Shown here one piece after another: positions 26,301 through 34,533 of a DNA stretch of 64,000 nucleotides. The stretch's first letter is position 1, and each line of letters starts with the position of its first letter. The DNA comes from Weeksellaceae bacterium TAE3-ERU29 (GTDB lineage Bacteria > Bacteroidota > Bacteroidia > Flavobacteriales > Weeksellaceae), in NCBI GenBank assembly GCA_019218445.1, contig JAHUUM010000003.1, positions 1-64,000 of the forward strand, written 5' to 3'. Below the pieces are notes generated by a model. It was not told the DNA's origin and made no database searches. It worked only from the letters and a program-made list of their open reading frames with translations. The position numbers and the translations under genes are program-made.

Positions 26301-27290
26301 ATGATTTTTAAAAATAAAATATTGCGCATAGCGCTTCAGCAAATATTACCGGTAGGGATATTGCTGGCGGGAGTTTCTTCTTGTTCTGTATCACAAACAA
26401 TAGCAGGGGAAACTGATGGAGTTTACTTTGACCCGAGTACAGACCAAAAACCTGTATATACTTCTTCAACAGATGAGTATTATTCATCTAATGAAGATGA
26501 AACACTTGTAAGAATAGGTGGTAAATATTTTGACAGAAATGGAAACGCCCCTATTATTGAAAAACAAACGAATACTTACAACAAGAAAAAAAATCGAAAC
26601 AATCAATATGCTGATTGGGGTGAAGAAGACAATAGTAATTTAAATGTATCTGTTAATTATTTTGGCTCTCCTTTTTATAGTGGATTTGGATGGGGAATGA
26701 GTTATGGATATGGCTCAGGTGCATACTATAATCCTTATAACCCATGGGGTGGATATAGTCCGTATTTTAATTCCGGAATATACTGGAATTCTCCATATTA
26801 TGGTTATACTCCGTTCTATAATTCTTGGAATCCTTTTTATTCACCATATTATAACTACGGTTCTTATTATGGGTTTTATAACAGATATTATCCTTACTAT
26901 GGTTATGGTGGTTATGGGTATTACGGAAATAGTTACTATCCTACATATTACAGAACAAGACCTATACAAAGGGGAAGAGTACCTAGTTCTAACGATGTAG
27001 ATGTTTACAGAAATACTCAACGTTATAATAGTGGTATTCAAAATAGTAGAATTCAAAATTCAAGAGTTGAGAGCAGTAATAGACAAATAAGAAGAACTTA
27101 CTCGGCAGATAATGATAATAGCAGATATCAAAGAGTGAGAGAAAGAAGTGTTGAAAGTAATAATAATCAATCTAGAATAAGATATAACAGAAGCTCTGAC
27201 TCTAATTGGGGAAACTCGCGTTCTTATACTCCAAGTACCAATACGCGTAGCAACAGTAATAGCAGTAGTGGAAGAGTTAGGTTTAAATAA
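26301..27290 (+). CDS. Tyr/Gly/Asn-rich prolipoprotein
   Basis: About 329 aa from the ATG at 26301 (the frame extends 9 codons further). The signal peptide ends in a lipobox (LLAGVSSC), so the protein is lipid-anchored at residue C27 or so. Residues about 115-225 are a low-complexity Tyr/Gly/Pro/Asn/Ser segment with repeats such as NPYNPWGGYSPYFNSG and YYPYYGYGGYGYYG. The C-terminus is Arg/Ser/Asn-rich. The function is unknown; the composition suggests a surface-exposed disordered or self-associating protein. It lies 8 bp upstream of the FadL-like gene and is probably in one operon with it. Confidence 0.7.
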   Translation: MIFKNKILRIALQQILPVGILLAGVSSCSVSQTIAGETDGVYFDPSTDQKPVYTSSTDEYYSSNEDETLVRIGGKYFDRNGNAPIIEKQTNTYNKKKNRNNQYADWGEEDNSNLNVSVNYFGSPFYSGFGWGMSYGYGSGAYYNPYNPWGGYSPYFNSGIYWNSPYYGYTPFYNSWNPFYSPYYNYGSYYGFYNRYYPYYGYGGYGYYGNSYYPTYYRTRPIQRGRVPSSNDVDVYRNTQRYNSGIQNSRIQNSRVESSNRQIRRTYSADNDNSRYQRVRERSVESNNNQSRIRYNRSSDSNWGNSRSYTPSTNTRSNSNSSSGRVRFK

Positions 27291-27298
27291 AATATAAG

Positions 27299-28780
27299 AT
27301 GAAACATATAAAATTAAGTTGTATAGGCTTGTTAATCGCCTCAGGTTTATTAAATGCACAAAGTTTTAATCCTGATTATATAGAAGGATTATACAGATAC
27401 GGCGAAAATGATAATTTATCCGGAACTGCAAGGTATAAAGCCTTAAACGGATCTATGGGTGCTCTTGGTGGAGATTTATCTTCCACCATAGACAACCCTG
27501 CAGGGGGAGCTGTGTTCTTAATCTCAGAAGCTAACCTTACATTAGGAGTAAATAATGGATCTTTAGACATAAAAAATGGAAATAAAAATCCATCTAACAG
27601 TGTAGGGATTAATCAAGCAGGAGCAGTAATGGTATTTAATAACCAAGGAACTGATAAATGGAAAGGCTTTGCAATAGGTCTTAACTATCAAAAAAATAAT
27701 GATATTGATGAGACGTTGGATTTAAACACAAATATAAAATCAAACAACTTATTAGTAAATAATAATTATCTAAAGAATATATATTATAACGAAGTAGGGA
27801 ACTCCAGCTTAACAAATATGAGTTTTTCCGGAAATTATGATAATAAAATATACTTTGGTTTAGGTTTTAACTTTCACCAATATACTATAAGTAACCGGGC
27901 AGATAGATTAGAAGAATTTAGCAATAGAGACAATCAGAATTTATCTTATATAAAAGATTTCACTCCAAGCCAATCACAAGGAAACGGTTTTTCTATAGGA
28001 TTAGGAGTTATCAGTAAAGTTTCTAAAAACATAAGATTAGGTTTGTCTTATGAATCTCCTAAATGGTATAGCGAAGTTATCCGCTCATCTGTAGAATATT
28101 ACATAGAAAATGGGAAAGACCCTAAAGGGCAGTTTTATTTAGTAGGTAATGAAATTAAAGACTATTCAAATGACTTGACTACTTCTCAGAAGTTTACAGG
28201 TTCTGCTGCTTTTATTTTAGGTAAAAAAGGGTTAATCAATATTGATTATACTTATAATGATTATGGGTCTGCCAAACTTGGACCGGAAAAAAGTTTTAGT
28301 GGAGAGAATGCTTATATAAATAATGAAATGCAATCAACTTCTACTATAAAAATTGGAGGGGAAACTAGGATTAATGATTTAAGCTTAAGAGCAGGGTTCA
28401 GATATCAACAATCACCTTTTAAAAATGAAACTTTTAAACCTTATGGTGATTTAACAAGTTACTCTGTAGGTGTGGGATATAACATGAAGAATTTCTATAT
28501 AGACGCCGCATATAGTTTTAGCCAAAGAGATAGAAATTATTTATTATCCGGAATCTATTATAACAATGGAGCTTCTGTGGATTTCCAAGATTTAATTCCG
28601 GGAGCTACAAACCCTAAAGATAGAGATTTACAAGCTGCAGGTCAACAAGCATTAAGAGTAAATACTTTTGACCAAGCTAATAACGGACTTGATGAAGACG
28701 GGAGAGGCTATGCTATGTCCATACAAGATATCACAAAAACTTATAACAACTTTAGTTTGACAGTTGGATTAAGATTTTAA
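27299..28780 (+). CDS. FadL/TodX-like outer-membrane transport protein
   Basis: 493 aa with signal peptide (MKHIKLSCIGLLIASGLLNA). The mature start (YRYGENDNLSGTARYKALNG then SMGALGGDLSSTIDNPAG) is the typical beginning of the OmpP1/FadL-like barrels that Flavobacteriia databases often name hemin receptor. It ends NFSLTVGLRF, a barrel-type C-terminal strand with terminal Phe. It probably transports small hydrophobic molecules across the outer membrane; the substrate is unknown. Follows the Tyr-rich lipoprotein and is closed by a terminator. Confidence 0.8.
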   Translation: MKHIKLSCIGLLIASGLLNAQSFNPDYIEGLYRYGENDNLSGTARYKALNGSMGALGGDLSSTIDNPAGGAVFLISEANLTLGVNNGSLDIKNGNKNPSNSVGINQAGAVMVFNNQGTDKWKGFAIGLNYQKNNDIDETLDLNTNIKSNNLLVNNNYLKNIYYNEVGNSSLTNMSFSGNYDNKIYFGLGFNFHQYTISNRADRLEEFSNRDNQNLSYIKDFTPSQSQGNGFSIGLGVISKVSKNIRLGLSYESPKWYSEVIRSSVEYYIENGKDPKGQFYLVGNEIKDYSNDLTTSQKFTGSAAFILGKKGLINIDYTYNDYGSAKLGPEKSFSGENAYINNEMQSTSTIKIGGETRINDLSLRAGFRYQQSPFKNETFKPYGDLTSYSVGVGYNMKNFYIDAAYSFSQRDRNYLLSGIYYNNGASVDFQDLIPGATNPKDRDLQAAGQQALRVNTFDQANNGLDEDGRGYAMSIQDITKTYNNFSLTVGLRF

Positions 28781-28802
28781 ACCAATCATAAAAACAAAAA
28801 AA

Positions 28803-28840
28803 AGAAGCCGTCTCAAAACTTACTGAAACGGCTTTTTTTA
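28803..28840 (+). terminator. terminator after the FadL-like gene
   Basis: GAAGCCGTCTCA/TGAAACGGCTT hairpin followed by a run of T. Same hairpin family as at 16394 and 16880. Confidence 0.85.
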
Positions 28841-29001
28841 TTGATTTTTGCTCGTATCCTCTATTCAAATAAGTAAGAGTATTCTTCAAAATATAGACTT
28901 TTATAATTAAAGTTTTAATTTTAAACTTATAAAATATTTTAGGCAGATTGTTGTGAAATGAAATACTTTTTATAATCTTATGTATTTTTTAAATTCTACC
29001 T

Positions 29002-29009
29002 TATCTTTG
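29002..29009 (+). promoter_or_regulatory. TAnnTTTG element of the mutL operon
   Basis: TATCTTTG ends 5 bp before the ATG at 29015, implying a nearly leaderless transcript. Confidence 0.6.
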
Positions 29010-29014
29010 TACTA

Positions 29015-29338
29015 ATGTTAGGTAAAGTTTTTAATAAAAGAGAGTCTAGGAAGTTTAGGTATGTTCCACGTTTTTACGACACAAAATCACAAGATTTAAT
29101 AAATCGTAGAATTGGGGATAGTCGTTTTGCTCAAGGATATGTAGGGAAAAGAAAATCTATGGAAGGAAACGATTTAGATGAAACCCGTATAGATTTTAAA
29201 TCCTTTAGAGCTAAAGAGAAACAAAGTGCTCATGCAGTACGAATAAATACGTTTATTATTTTTGCAATATTAATGCTTTTTGTGTTTATCATGTGGCTTA
29301 TTACCAATCCTAATTTTTCGAATTTCTTTCAGGAATGA
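29015..29338 (+). CDS. small membrane protein upstream of mutL
   Basis: 107 aa. The N-terminal three quarters is basic and soluble (KFRYVPRFYDTK, RIDFKSFRAKEKQ); one membrane helix (about 80-97, FIIFAILMLFVFIMWLI) lies near the end, so this is a C-terminally anchored protein. Homologues before mutL in Flavobacteriia are, as I recall, often mislabelled riboflavin synthase subunit beta; nothing here supports that enzyme. Its stop overlaps the mutL start by 4 bp (ATGA). Confidence 0.75.
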   Translation: MLGKVFNKRESRKFRYVPRFYDTKSQDLINRRIGDSRFAQGYVGKRKSMEGNDLDETRIDFKSFRAKEKQSAHAVRINTFIIFAILMLFVFIMWLITNPNFSNFFQE

Positions 29339-31158
29339 GTGATGTAATTCAGCTTTTACCTCAGCATGTTGCCAACCAAATTGCCGCGGGAGAAGTTGTG
29401 CAACGTCCGGCATCTATTGTTAAGGAATTATTGGAAAATGCCGTAGATGCAGGAGCAGACAATATTCAATTAATTATAAAAGATGCGGGTAGAACTTTAG
29501 TTCAAGTAATAGACAACGGGAAAGGAATGTCTGTTACAGATGCTCGTATGGCTTTTGAACGACATGCTACGTCTAAAATTCACAGCAGTGATGATATTTT
29601 TAAAATCATGACTAAAGGCTTTCGTGGAGAGGCTTTGGCATCGATTGCGGCAGTTGCTCAGGTGGAATTAAAAACCAAGCAAGAAGAAGACAGTATCGGT
29701 ACTAGCATTCAGATAAACGGTGGTGAAGTGAAATCCCAAGAGCCTACGGTTACACAAACGGGAACAATTATTTCGGTTAAGAATTTATTTTATAATGTAC
29801 CCGCTCGTAGAAATTTCCTGAAATCAAATGCAGTGGAATTTCGTCATATTTTAGATGAATTTCACCGAGTGGCTTTATCTCATACGGATTTAGAATTTAC
29901 ATTAATTCATAATGATGATGAGATTTTCAGGCTGATTAAAACAAATTTAGCACAACGAATTTTACATATATTCGGCAAAAAATTAGAAGGACAATTAATC
30001 CCGATAAACGAAGAAACCGAAATTGTGAAAATTTCCGGGTTCATTGGAAAACCTGAAGTTGCAAAGAAATCAAGAGGGGAGCAATTCTTTTTTGTAAATC
30101 ACAGGTTTATAAAGAGTTCGTATTTACACAAAAGTATATTAAATGCTTTTGAAAATTTAATTCAAAAAGGAACGCACCCGAGTTATTTTATATTTTTGGA
30201 GCTTCCGCCCGAAAAAATTGATATTAATATTCACCCGACTAAAACTGAAATAAAGTTTGAAGATGAGTACAGCATTTTTGCTCAACTCCGAGCGGCGACT
30301 AAACACGCTTTGGGGCAACATCAAGTAACGCCCACGCTCGATTTTGACAAAGATGAAGATTGGGAAATCCCGACTTTAAATAAAAAGAAACCGATTAATT
30401 ATCCAGAAATTTCGGTAGATAAAAATTATAATCCGTTTGAGGCAGAAACGATTGCACCTTTTCCAAAAACAGAAAAAGATACAAGTTTTAAATCGTTTAA
30501 TTCCATTCCGAAACCGCCAAAGACTGCGGGAGGAAGTTATAATTATTATGATTTAGAAATAGAATCTAATATCAATCGGGAATTTATAGAATTAGAAAGC
30601 AATTTAAACGAAGTACCTTCGGTTTTACAGTGGAATAATGCTTATTTGGTAACACCTTACCAAAATGATTTATTATTGATAGACCAGCATAGAGCACATC
30701 AAATTGTTCTTTTTGAGAAGTTTAAAAGTCTGAGTAATAAAAACACACTCAGTCAGCAATTACTATTCCCGATAGAGATTCCGGTTGATGCCAAAGAGAA
30801 AAATCTTTTGGAAGAAACAATTGATTCTTGGGTTTCTTTTGGCTTTGATTTAGAGATAAATAAAGATTCTTGCCTTATACACGCAATTCCGGCAGAATTA
30901 AATTCAGAAAATATTTCTCCTATCTTTGAATTGTTCTTTGATTCGGAAGAAATGGAATCTGCTGAAAATTTTAAAGCCGAATTGTGTAAAATCATGGCGA
31001 AAACCGCAGCCATAAAAAAAGGTACAAAAATAGAACAAGAACAGTGCGTAAGTTTGGTACAGCAATTGTTTGCCTTAGACCAATTTAAGTACACGCCATT
31101 TGGCAAAAAAACATATAAAACAATATCTTTGGCAGATATTCAAAACTTTTTAGACTAA
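29335..31158 (+). CDS. mutL: DNA mismatch repair protein MutL
   Basis: 607-aa GHKL ATPase linking MutS mismatch recognition to strand removal. N-terminal ATPase motifs: ELLENAVDAGAD, VIDNGKGM, GFRGEALASIAAV. A transducer domain follows (NHRFIKSSYLHK, INIHPTKTEIKF), then a linker and a C-terminal dimerisation domain. The metal-site motif DQHAxxE of endonuclease MutLs appears as DQHRAHQ (near residue 449), and the Cys-Pro-His site near the C-terminus reads YTPFGKKT, so nuclease activity is doubtful. First large gene of an operon with two rhomboids. Confidence 0.93.
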   Translation: MSDVIQLLPQHVANQIAAGEVVQRPASIVKELLENAVDAGADNIQLIIKDAGRTLVQVIDNGKGMSVTDARMAFERHATSKIHSSDDIFKIMTKGFRGEALASIAAVAQVELKTKQEEDSIGTSIQINGGEVKSQEPTVTQTGTIISVKNLFYNVPARRNFLKSNAVEFRHILDEFHRVALSHTDLEFTLIHNDDEIFRLIKTNLAQRILHIFGKKLEGQLIPINEETEIVKISGFIGKPEVAKKSRGEQFFFVNHRFIKSSYLHKSILNAFENLIQKGTHPSYFIFLELPPEKIDINIHPTKTEIKFEDEYSIFAQLRAATKHALGQHQVTPTLDFDKDEDWEIPTLNKKKPINYPEISVDKNYNPFEAETIAPFPKTEKDTSFKSFNSIPKPPKTAGGSYNYYDLEIESNINREFIELESNLNEVPSVLQWNNAYLVTPYQNDLLLIDQHRAHQIVLFEKFKSLSNKNTLSQQLLFPIEIPVDAKEKNLLEETIDSWVSFGFDLEINKDSCLIHAIPAELNSENISPIFELFFDSEEMESAENFKAELCKIMAKTAAIKKGTKIEQEQCVSLVQQLFALDQFKYTPFGKKTYKTISLADIQNFLD

Positions 31159-31162
31159 AATT

Positions 31163-31876
31163 ATGATGCAACGTATCGCACCGATTACCAAGAATTTAAT
31201 TATTATAAATATTTTATTCTTTGCCGCAACTTATGTTTTTCAAAGTACAAACGGCATTAATTTACGAAATATCTTAGGAGCTTTTTATCCATTTTCAGAT
31301 AATTTCCAGAGCTTCCAAATATTGTCACACATGTTTATGCATGGTGATTTTACACATATATTATTCAATATGTTTGCATTGTATATGTTTGGGTCTAATA
31401 TAGAAATGGTTTTGGGCGAAAAGCGATATCTAATATTATACTTTGCATCAGGATTGGGAGCATTTTTATTATTTAATTTAACCAATTATATAGAGGCTCA
31501 GCAATTAATTTCGTCTTATAATTTAAGTTCGGAAGAGGTGCAAAGATTTAGTGAGCTGCCACCAATGATGGGCATACCGGGCTATGAAACATTAAGTGCT
31601 ATTTATTCTACCCCGATGGTTGGTGCTTCAGGAGCTATTTTCGGAGTTTTAATTGCCTTTGCAATGTTATTCCCAAATGCGATTTTAATGCTGATTTTCC
31701 CACCGATTCCAATGAAAGCAAAATATTTTATCCCTATTTACGTTGTGATAGAAATTGTTTTAGCTGTGCAAAGTAATCCGGGTGATAATATCGCGCATTA
31801 TGCTCATATAGGAGGTGCTTTAATAGGATTTATCTTAATTAAAATGTGGAGTAAAAACTTACAAAGATGGACTTAA
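31163..31876 (+). CDS. rhomboid family intramembrane serine protease
   Basis: 237-aa protein with about six membrane segments. The catalytic Ser lies in GASGAIFG and the catalytic His in HYAHIGGALIG; HMFMHGDFTHILFNMFALYMFG carries the conserved His/Asn of the oxyanion region (written here as HMFMHGDFTHILFN then MFALYMFG). It cleaves membrane proteins within the bilayer; the substrate is unknown. It follows mutL by 4 bp and overlaps the second rhomboid by 10 bp, so the pair is co-translated. Confidence 0.88.
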   Translation: MMQRIAPITKNLIIINILFFAATYVFQSTNGINLRNILGAFYPFSDNFQSFQILSHMFMHGDFTHILFNMFALYMFGSNIEMVLGEKRYLILYFASGLGAFLLFNLTNYIEAQQLISSYNLSSEEVQRFSELPPMMGIPGYETLSAIYSTPMVGASGAIFGVLIAFAMLFPNAILMLIFPPIPMKAKYFIPIYVVIEIVLAVQSNPGDNIAHYAHIGGALIGFILIKMWSKNLQRWT

Positions 31877-32724
31877 TCAATAAATTAAAATATAAATACA
31901 CTACAGGTAATATTGCAACAAAATTGATTTTTATAAATGTTGCAGTCTATTTATTAGCCTTCGTTTTTAAATTATTTACGAAAGTAAATTATGTACAGCT
32001 TTATTTTGGGTTGAGCTCTTATAAACATGATTTCTTATATAAACCTTGGAGTGTTTTTACTTATATGTTTTTACACGATAATGTTTTGCATTTATTGTTT
32101 AATATGATTATGCTTTATATTGTAGCAGATTTTTATTTTAAATTCTTTGGAGAAAAATCATTTAAGATATTCTATTTTGTAGGAGGGATTTTCGGAGGGA
32201 TTTTCTTTTTGTTATTTAACCTTATTTTTCCCGAATATTCTCATTTAATTGGAGCAAGTGCAGCTATTTATGCGGTGTTTTTTGCTATGGTAGCTTATCA
32301 GCCAAATTTAGAGGTAAGATTAATGTTTATACAAACGCCAATTAAAATTTTGTATTTGGCAATAGGGTTATTGGCTTTGGGATTCTTTCTTAAAACCGAT
32401 AATATCGGAGGAAATATTTCTCATTTAGGAGGTGCTTTATTTGGATATTTATATATGAAGCGATTTGAAAAAGGAAATGATTTTTTCGGGAGTATAGCTA
32501 ATACTTTTAAAAATTTATTCAAGAAGAAAAGCCCTTTGAAAGCAAATAAAAAACAAAATACAAAGAGAGAGACTCCTCCAAGAAATGATTATGATTACAA
32601 TGAATGGAAAGTGAATAACGAGAAAAAAATAGATGCTATTTTAGACAAAATTTCTCGTTCAGGATATAATAGTTTAACGGCAGAAGAAAAAGATTTCTTA
32701 TTTAAACAAGGAAAAAATAGATAA
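31867..32724 (+). CDS. rhomboid family intramembrane serine protease with C-terminal DUF6576-like domain
   Basis: 285 aa. Six membrane segments; catalytic Ser in LIGASAAIYAV (GASA instead of the usual GxSG), catalytic His in ISHLGGALFGY, and HNVLHLLFNMIMLY in the oxyanion region (seen as LHDNVLHLLFNMIMLYIV). After the membrane core come a basic linker (about 210-245) and a small helical domain (DAILDKISRSGYNSLTAEEK, then DFLFKQG), found at the C-terminus of this Bacteroidota rhomboid group. Overlaps the upstream rhomboid gene by 10 bp. Confidence 0.85.
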   Translation: MDLINKLKYKYTTGNIATKLIFINVAVYLLAFVFKLFTKVNYVQLYFGLSSYKHDFLYKPWSVFTYMFLHDNVLHLLFNMIMLYIVADFYFKFFGEKSFKIFYFVGGIFGGIFFLLFNLIFPEYSHLIGASAAIYAVFFAMVAYQPNLEVRLMFIQTPIKILYLAIGLLALGFFLKTDNIGGNISHLGGALFGYLYMKRFEKGNDFFGSIANTFKNLFKKKSPLKANKKQNTKRETPPRNDYDYNEWKVNNEKKIDAILDKISRSGYNSLTAEEKDFLFKQGKNR

Positions 32725-32751
32725 AAATGCGATTTATTTAATAATTATTTT

Positions 32752-32759
32752 TAAATTTG
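32752..32759 (+). promoter_or_regulatory. TAnnTTTG element for tRNA-Cys
   Basis: TAAATTTG, 19 bp before the tRNA 5' end. Confidence 0.6.
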
Positions 32760-32778
32760 CATCCCAACCCAAAAAAAT

Positions 32779-32849
32779 GGTTTCGTGGCCGAGTGGCTAG
32801 GCAGAGGTCTGCAAAACCTTGTACAGCGGTTCGAATCCGCTCGAAACCT
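32779..32849 (+). tRNA. tRNA-Cys (anticodon GCA)
   Basis: 71 nt. Acceptor GGTTTCG pairs with CGAAACC, followed by discriminator T (U73, as required for Cys). The anticodon loop is CTGCAAA (anticodon GCA) and the T-arm contains GGTTCGAATCC. CCA is not encoded. Confidence 0.95.
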
Positions 32850-32856
32850 CAACATT

Positions 32857-32890
32857 AAACCCTTAAATGAATGGCTCATTTTTGGGTTTT
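32857..32890 (+). terminator. terminator after tRNA-Cys
   Basis: AAACCCTTAAATGA and TCATTTTTGGGTTT form a stem, followed by a T run. Confidence 0.85.
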
Positions 32891-32986
32891 TTTATTTAAT
32901 TCATGTAATTATTAAATTGTTTCTTACAACGAAAATAAATAAATCACGTATCTTCGCTTATTGAAAAACCTTAAGAGGAATTTATT

Positions 32987-34087
32987 ATGGAGCAGAAAAA
33001 ATGGACTCAAGAAGAGATTTTAGATATATACAATAAACCTTTTATGGAGTTAGTTTACGAAGCAGCAACAGTGCATCGCAAATACCATGACCCTAATAAA
33101 GTACAAGTAAGTTCATTAATTTCTATAAAGACAGGAGGATGTTCAGAAGATTGTGGATATTGCCCTCAAGCTGCAAGATATCATACAGATATAGAAACGA
33201 ATGAATTAATGACCGTTCACCAAGTAAAAGCACAGGCTTTAAGAGCAAGAGCTTCCGGTTCGTCAAGAGTTTGTCTGGGAGCAGCATGGCGAAATGTGAA
33301 AGATGGAAAAGACTTTGACAAAGTTCTGGAAATGGTAAGAGAAATTACCAATTTAGATATGGAAGTATGTTGTACACTGGGAATGCTTACCGAAACTCAA
33401 GCAAAAAGATTAGAAGAGGCAGGTTTATATGCTTACAACCATAATATTGATTCATCTGAAGAATATTATAAAGAAGTAATTTCCACTAGAGCCTTTGAAG
33501 ATAGATTAGAAACAATTGGAAATGTAAGAAAAACCTCCATTACACTTTGTTCAGGTGGAATTATAGGAATGGGAGAGAGCTTAGAGGATAGAGCCGGAAT
33601 GTTGAAAGTCTTAGCAAACATGTATCCTCAACCTGAAAGTTTACCAATTAATGCTTTAGTTCCGGTAGAGGGAACACCGATGGCAGAGCAAGAGCCTGTT
33701 TCTATTTTTGAAATGGTAAGAATGGTAGCTACGGCGAGAATTGTAATTCCTAAAACACAAGTAAGGCTTTCTGCAGGACGAACTCAAATGACCAAGGAAG
33801 GACAAACTTTATGTTTCTTGGCTGGAGCAAATTCAATTTTTGCGGGAGATAAATTATTAACTACTCCAAATCCTGATATAAATGAGGATATGAAGTTGTT
33901 TAATGAACTTAGTATTCAGCCACAAGCACCATTTGAAATGCACCCGAAAAGAGAACCGGCTGAGAAAATAAGTGATCCAAAAGGTGAGAAACCAAGATGG
34001 ACAAGGCCGGGACACGTGATAGAAAGAAATAAAAAAGCAGCGGAAAAAGCTAAAAAATTAAAATCTCAACAGGTTAAAAATAATTAA
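32987..34087 (+). CDS. bioB: biotin synthase
   Basis: 366-aa radical-SAM enzyme that inserts sulfur into dethiobiotin. The [4Fe-4S] motif is C52-x3-C56-x2-C59 in GGCSEDCGYCPQ; further on come CLGAAWRNVKDGKDF, CCTLGMLTETQAKRLEEAG, YNHNIDSSEEYY and the [2Fe-2S] ligand region RLSAGRTQM. A basic tail of about 30 residues (PGHVIERNKKAAEKAKKLK) makes it longer than E. coli BioB. Other biotin genes are not adjacent; the next gene follows 2 bp later. Confidence 0.95.
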   Translation: MEQKKWTQEEILDIYNKPFMELVYEAATVHRKYHDPNKVQVSSLISIKTGGCSEDCGYCPQAARYHTDIETNELMTVHQVKAQALRARASGSSRVCLGAAWRNVKDGKDFDKVLEMVREITNLDMEVCCTLGMLTETQAKRLEEAGLYAYNHNIDSSEEYYKEVISTRAFEDRLETIGNVRKTSITLCSGGIIGMGESLEDRAGMLKVLANMYPQPESLPINALVPVEGTPMAEQEPVSIFEMVRMVATARIVIPKTQVRLSAGRTQMTKEGQTLCFLAGANSIFAGDKLLTTPNPDINEDMKLFNELSIQPQAPFEMHPKREPAEKISDPKGEKPRWTRPGHVIERNKKAAEKAKKLKSQQVKNN

Positions 34088-34089
34088 AA

Positions 34090-34524
34090 ATGAAAGGTTT
34101 AAAACTGATAATATTTTTAAGCTTATTATTTTCAGGAACTTCTTTTCTCTCTGCACAAGCATTTAAAGGCTATGGAGATAAAAAGGTCCAGGTAGGATTT
34201 ATTCCGTATGGTTATGGAAACGGACTAGGAGGAGCTTTAGATTACGGACTCACAAATGTCTTTTCTGCAGGAGCAGGAGCTGAATTCTATTTTGGAGAAG
34301 GGTCTAATAATTTTTATTTGTTTGGTAGAGGAGATTTACACCTTACAGAATTATTAAGTATGCCTTCTCAAATGGACTTATATCCCGGGATAGATTTAGG
34401 TTTAGCCGGTGGAAAAATAGGATTAGGCGGACATTTGGGATTCAGATATTTCTTTACCAATAATATTGGAGCGTATATAGAATTTGGCTCACGCGGAAGT
34501 CTTGGAGTCAGTATAAATTTATAA
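34090..34524 (+). CDS. small predicted outer-membrane protein (DUF6646-like)
   Basis: 144 aa with signal peptide (MKGLKLIIFLSLLFSGTSFLSA, given here only in part: LKLIIFLSLLFSGTSFLSA). The mature part is Gly-rich with alternating strands (VQVGFIPYGYGNGLGGALDY, GAGAEFYFGEG, LGGHLGFRYFF) typical of a small beta-barrel, ending GSLGVSINL. Function unknown. It sits between bioB and a flavoprotein gene with 2- and 9-bp gaps, so it shares their operon. Confidence 0.65.
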   Translation: MKGLKLIIFLSLLFSGTSFLSAQAFKGYGDKKVQVGFIPYGYGNGLGGALDYGLTNVFSAGAGAEFYFGEGSNNFYLFGRGDLHLTELLSMPSQMDLYPGIDLGLAGGKIGLGGHLGFRYFFTNNIGAYIEFGSRGSLGVSINL

Positions 34525-34533
34525 AAATAATTT

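Noticed and set aside
32900-32986. Riboswitch or BirA-type operator before bioB
   Set aside because: No conserved riboswitch core and no convincing operator palindrome could be seen in the short leader.
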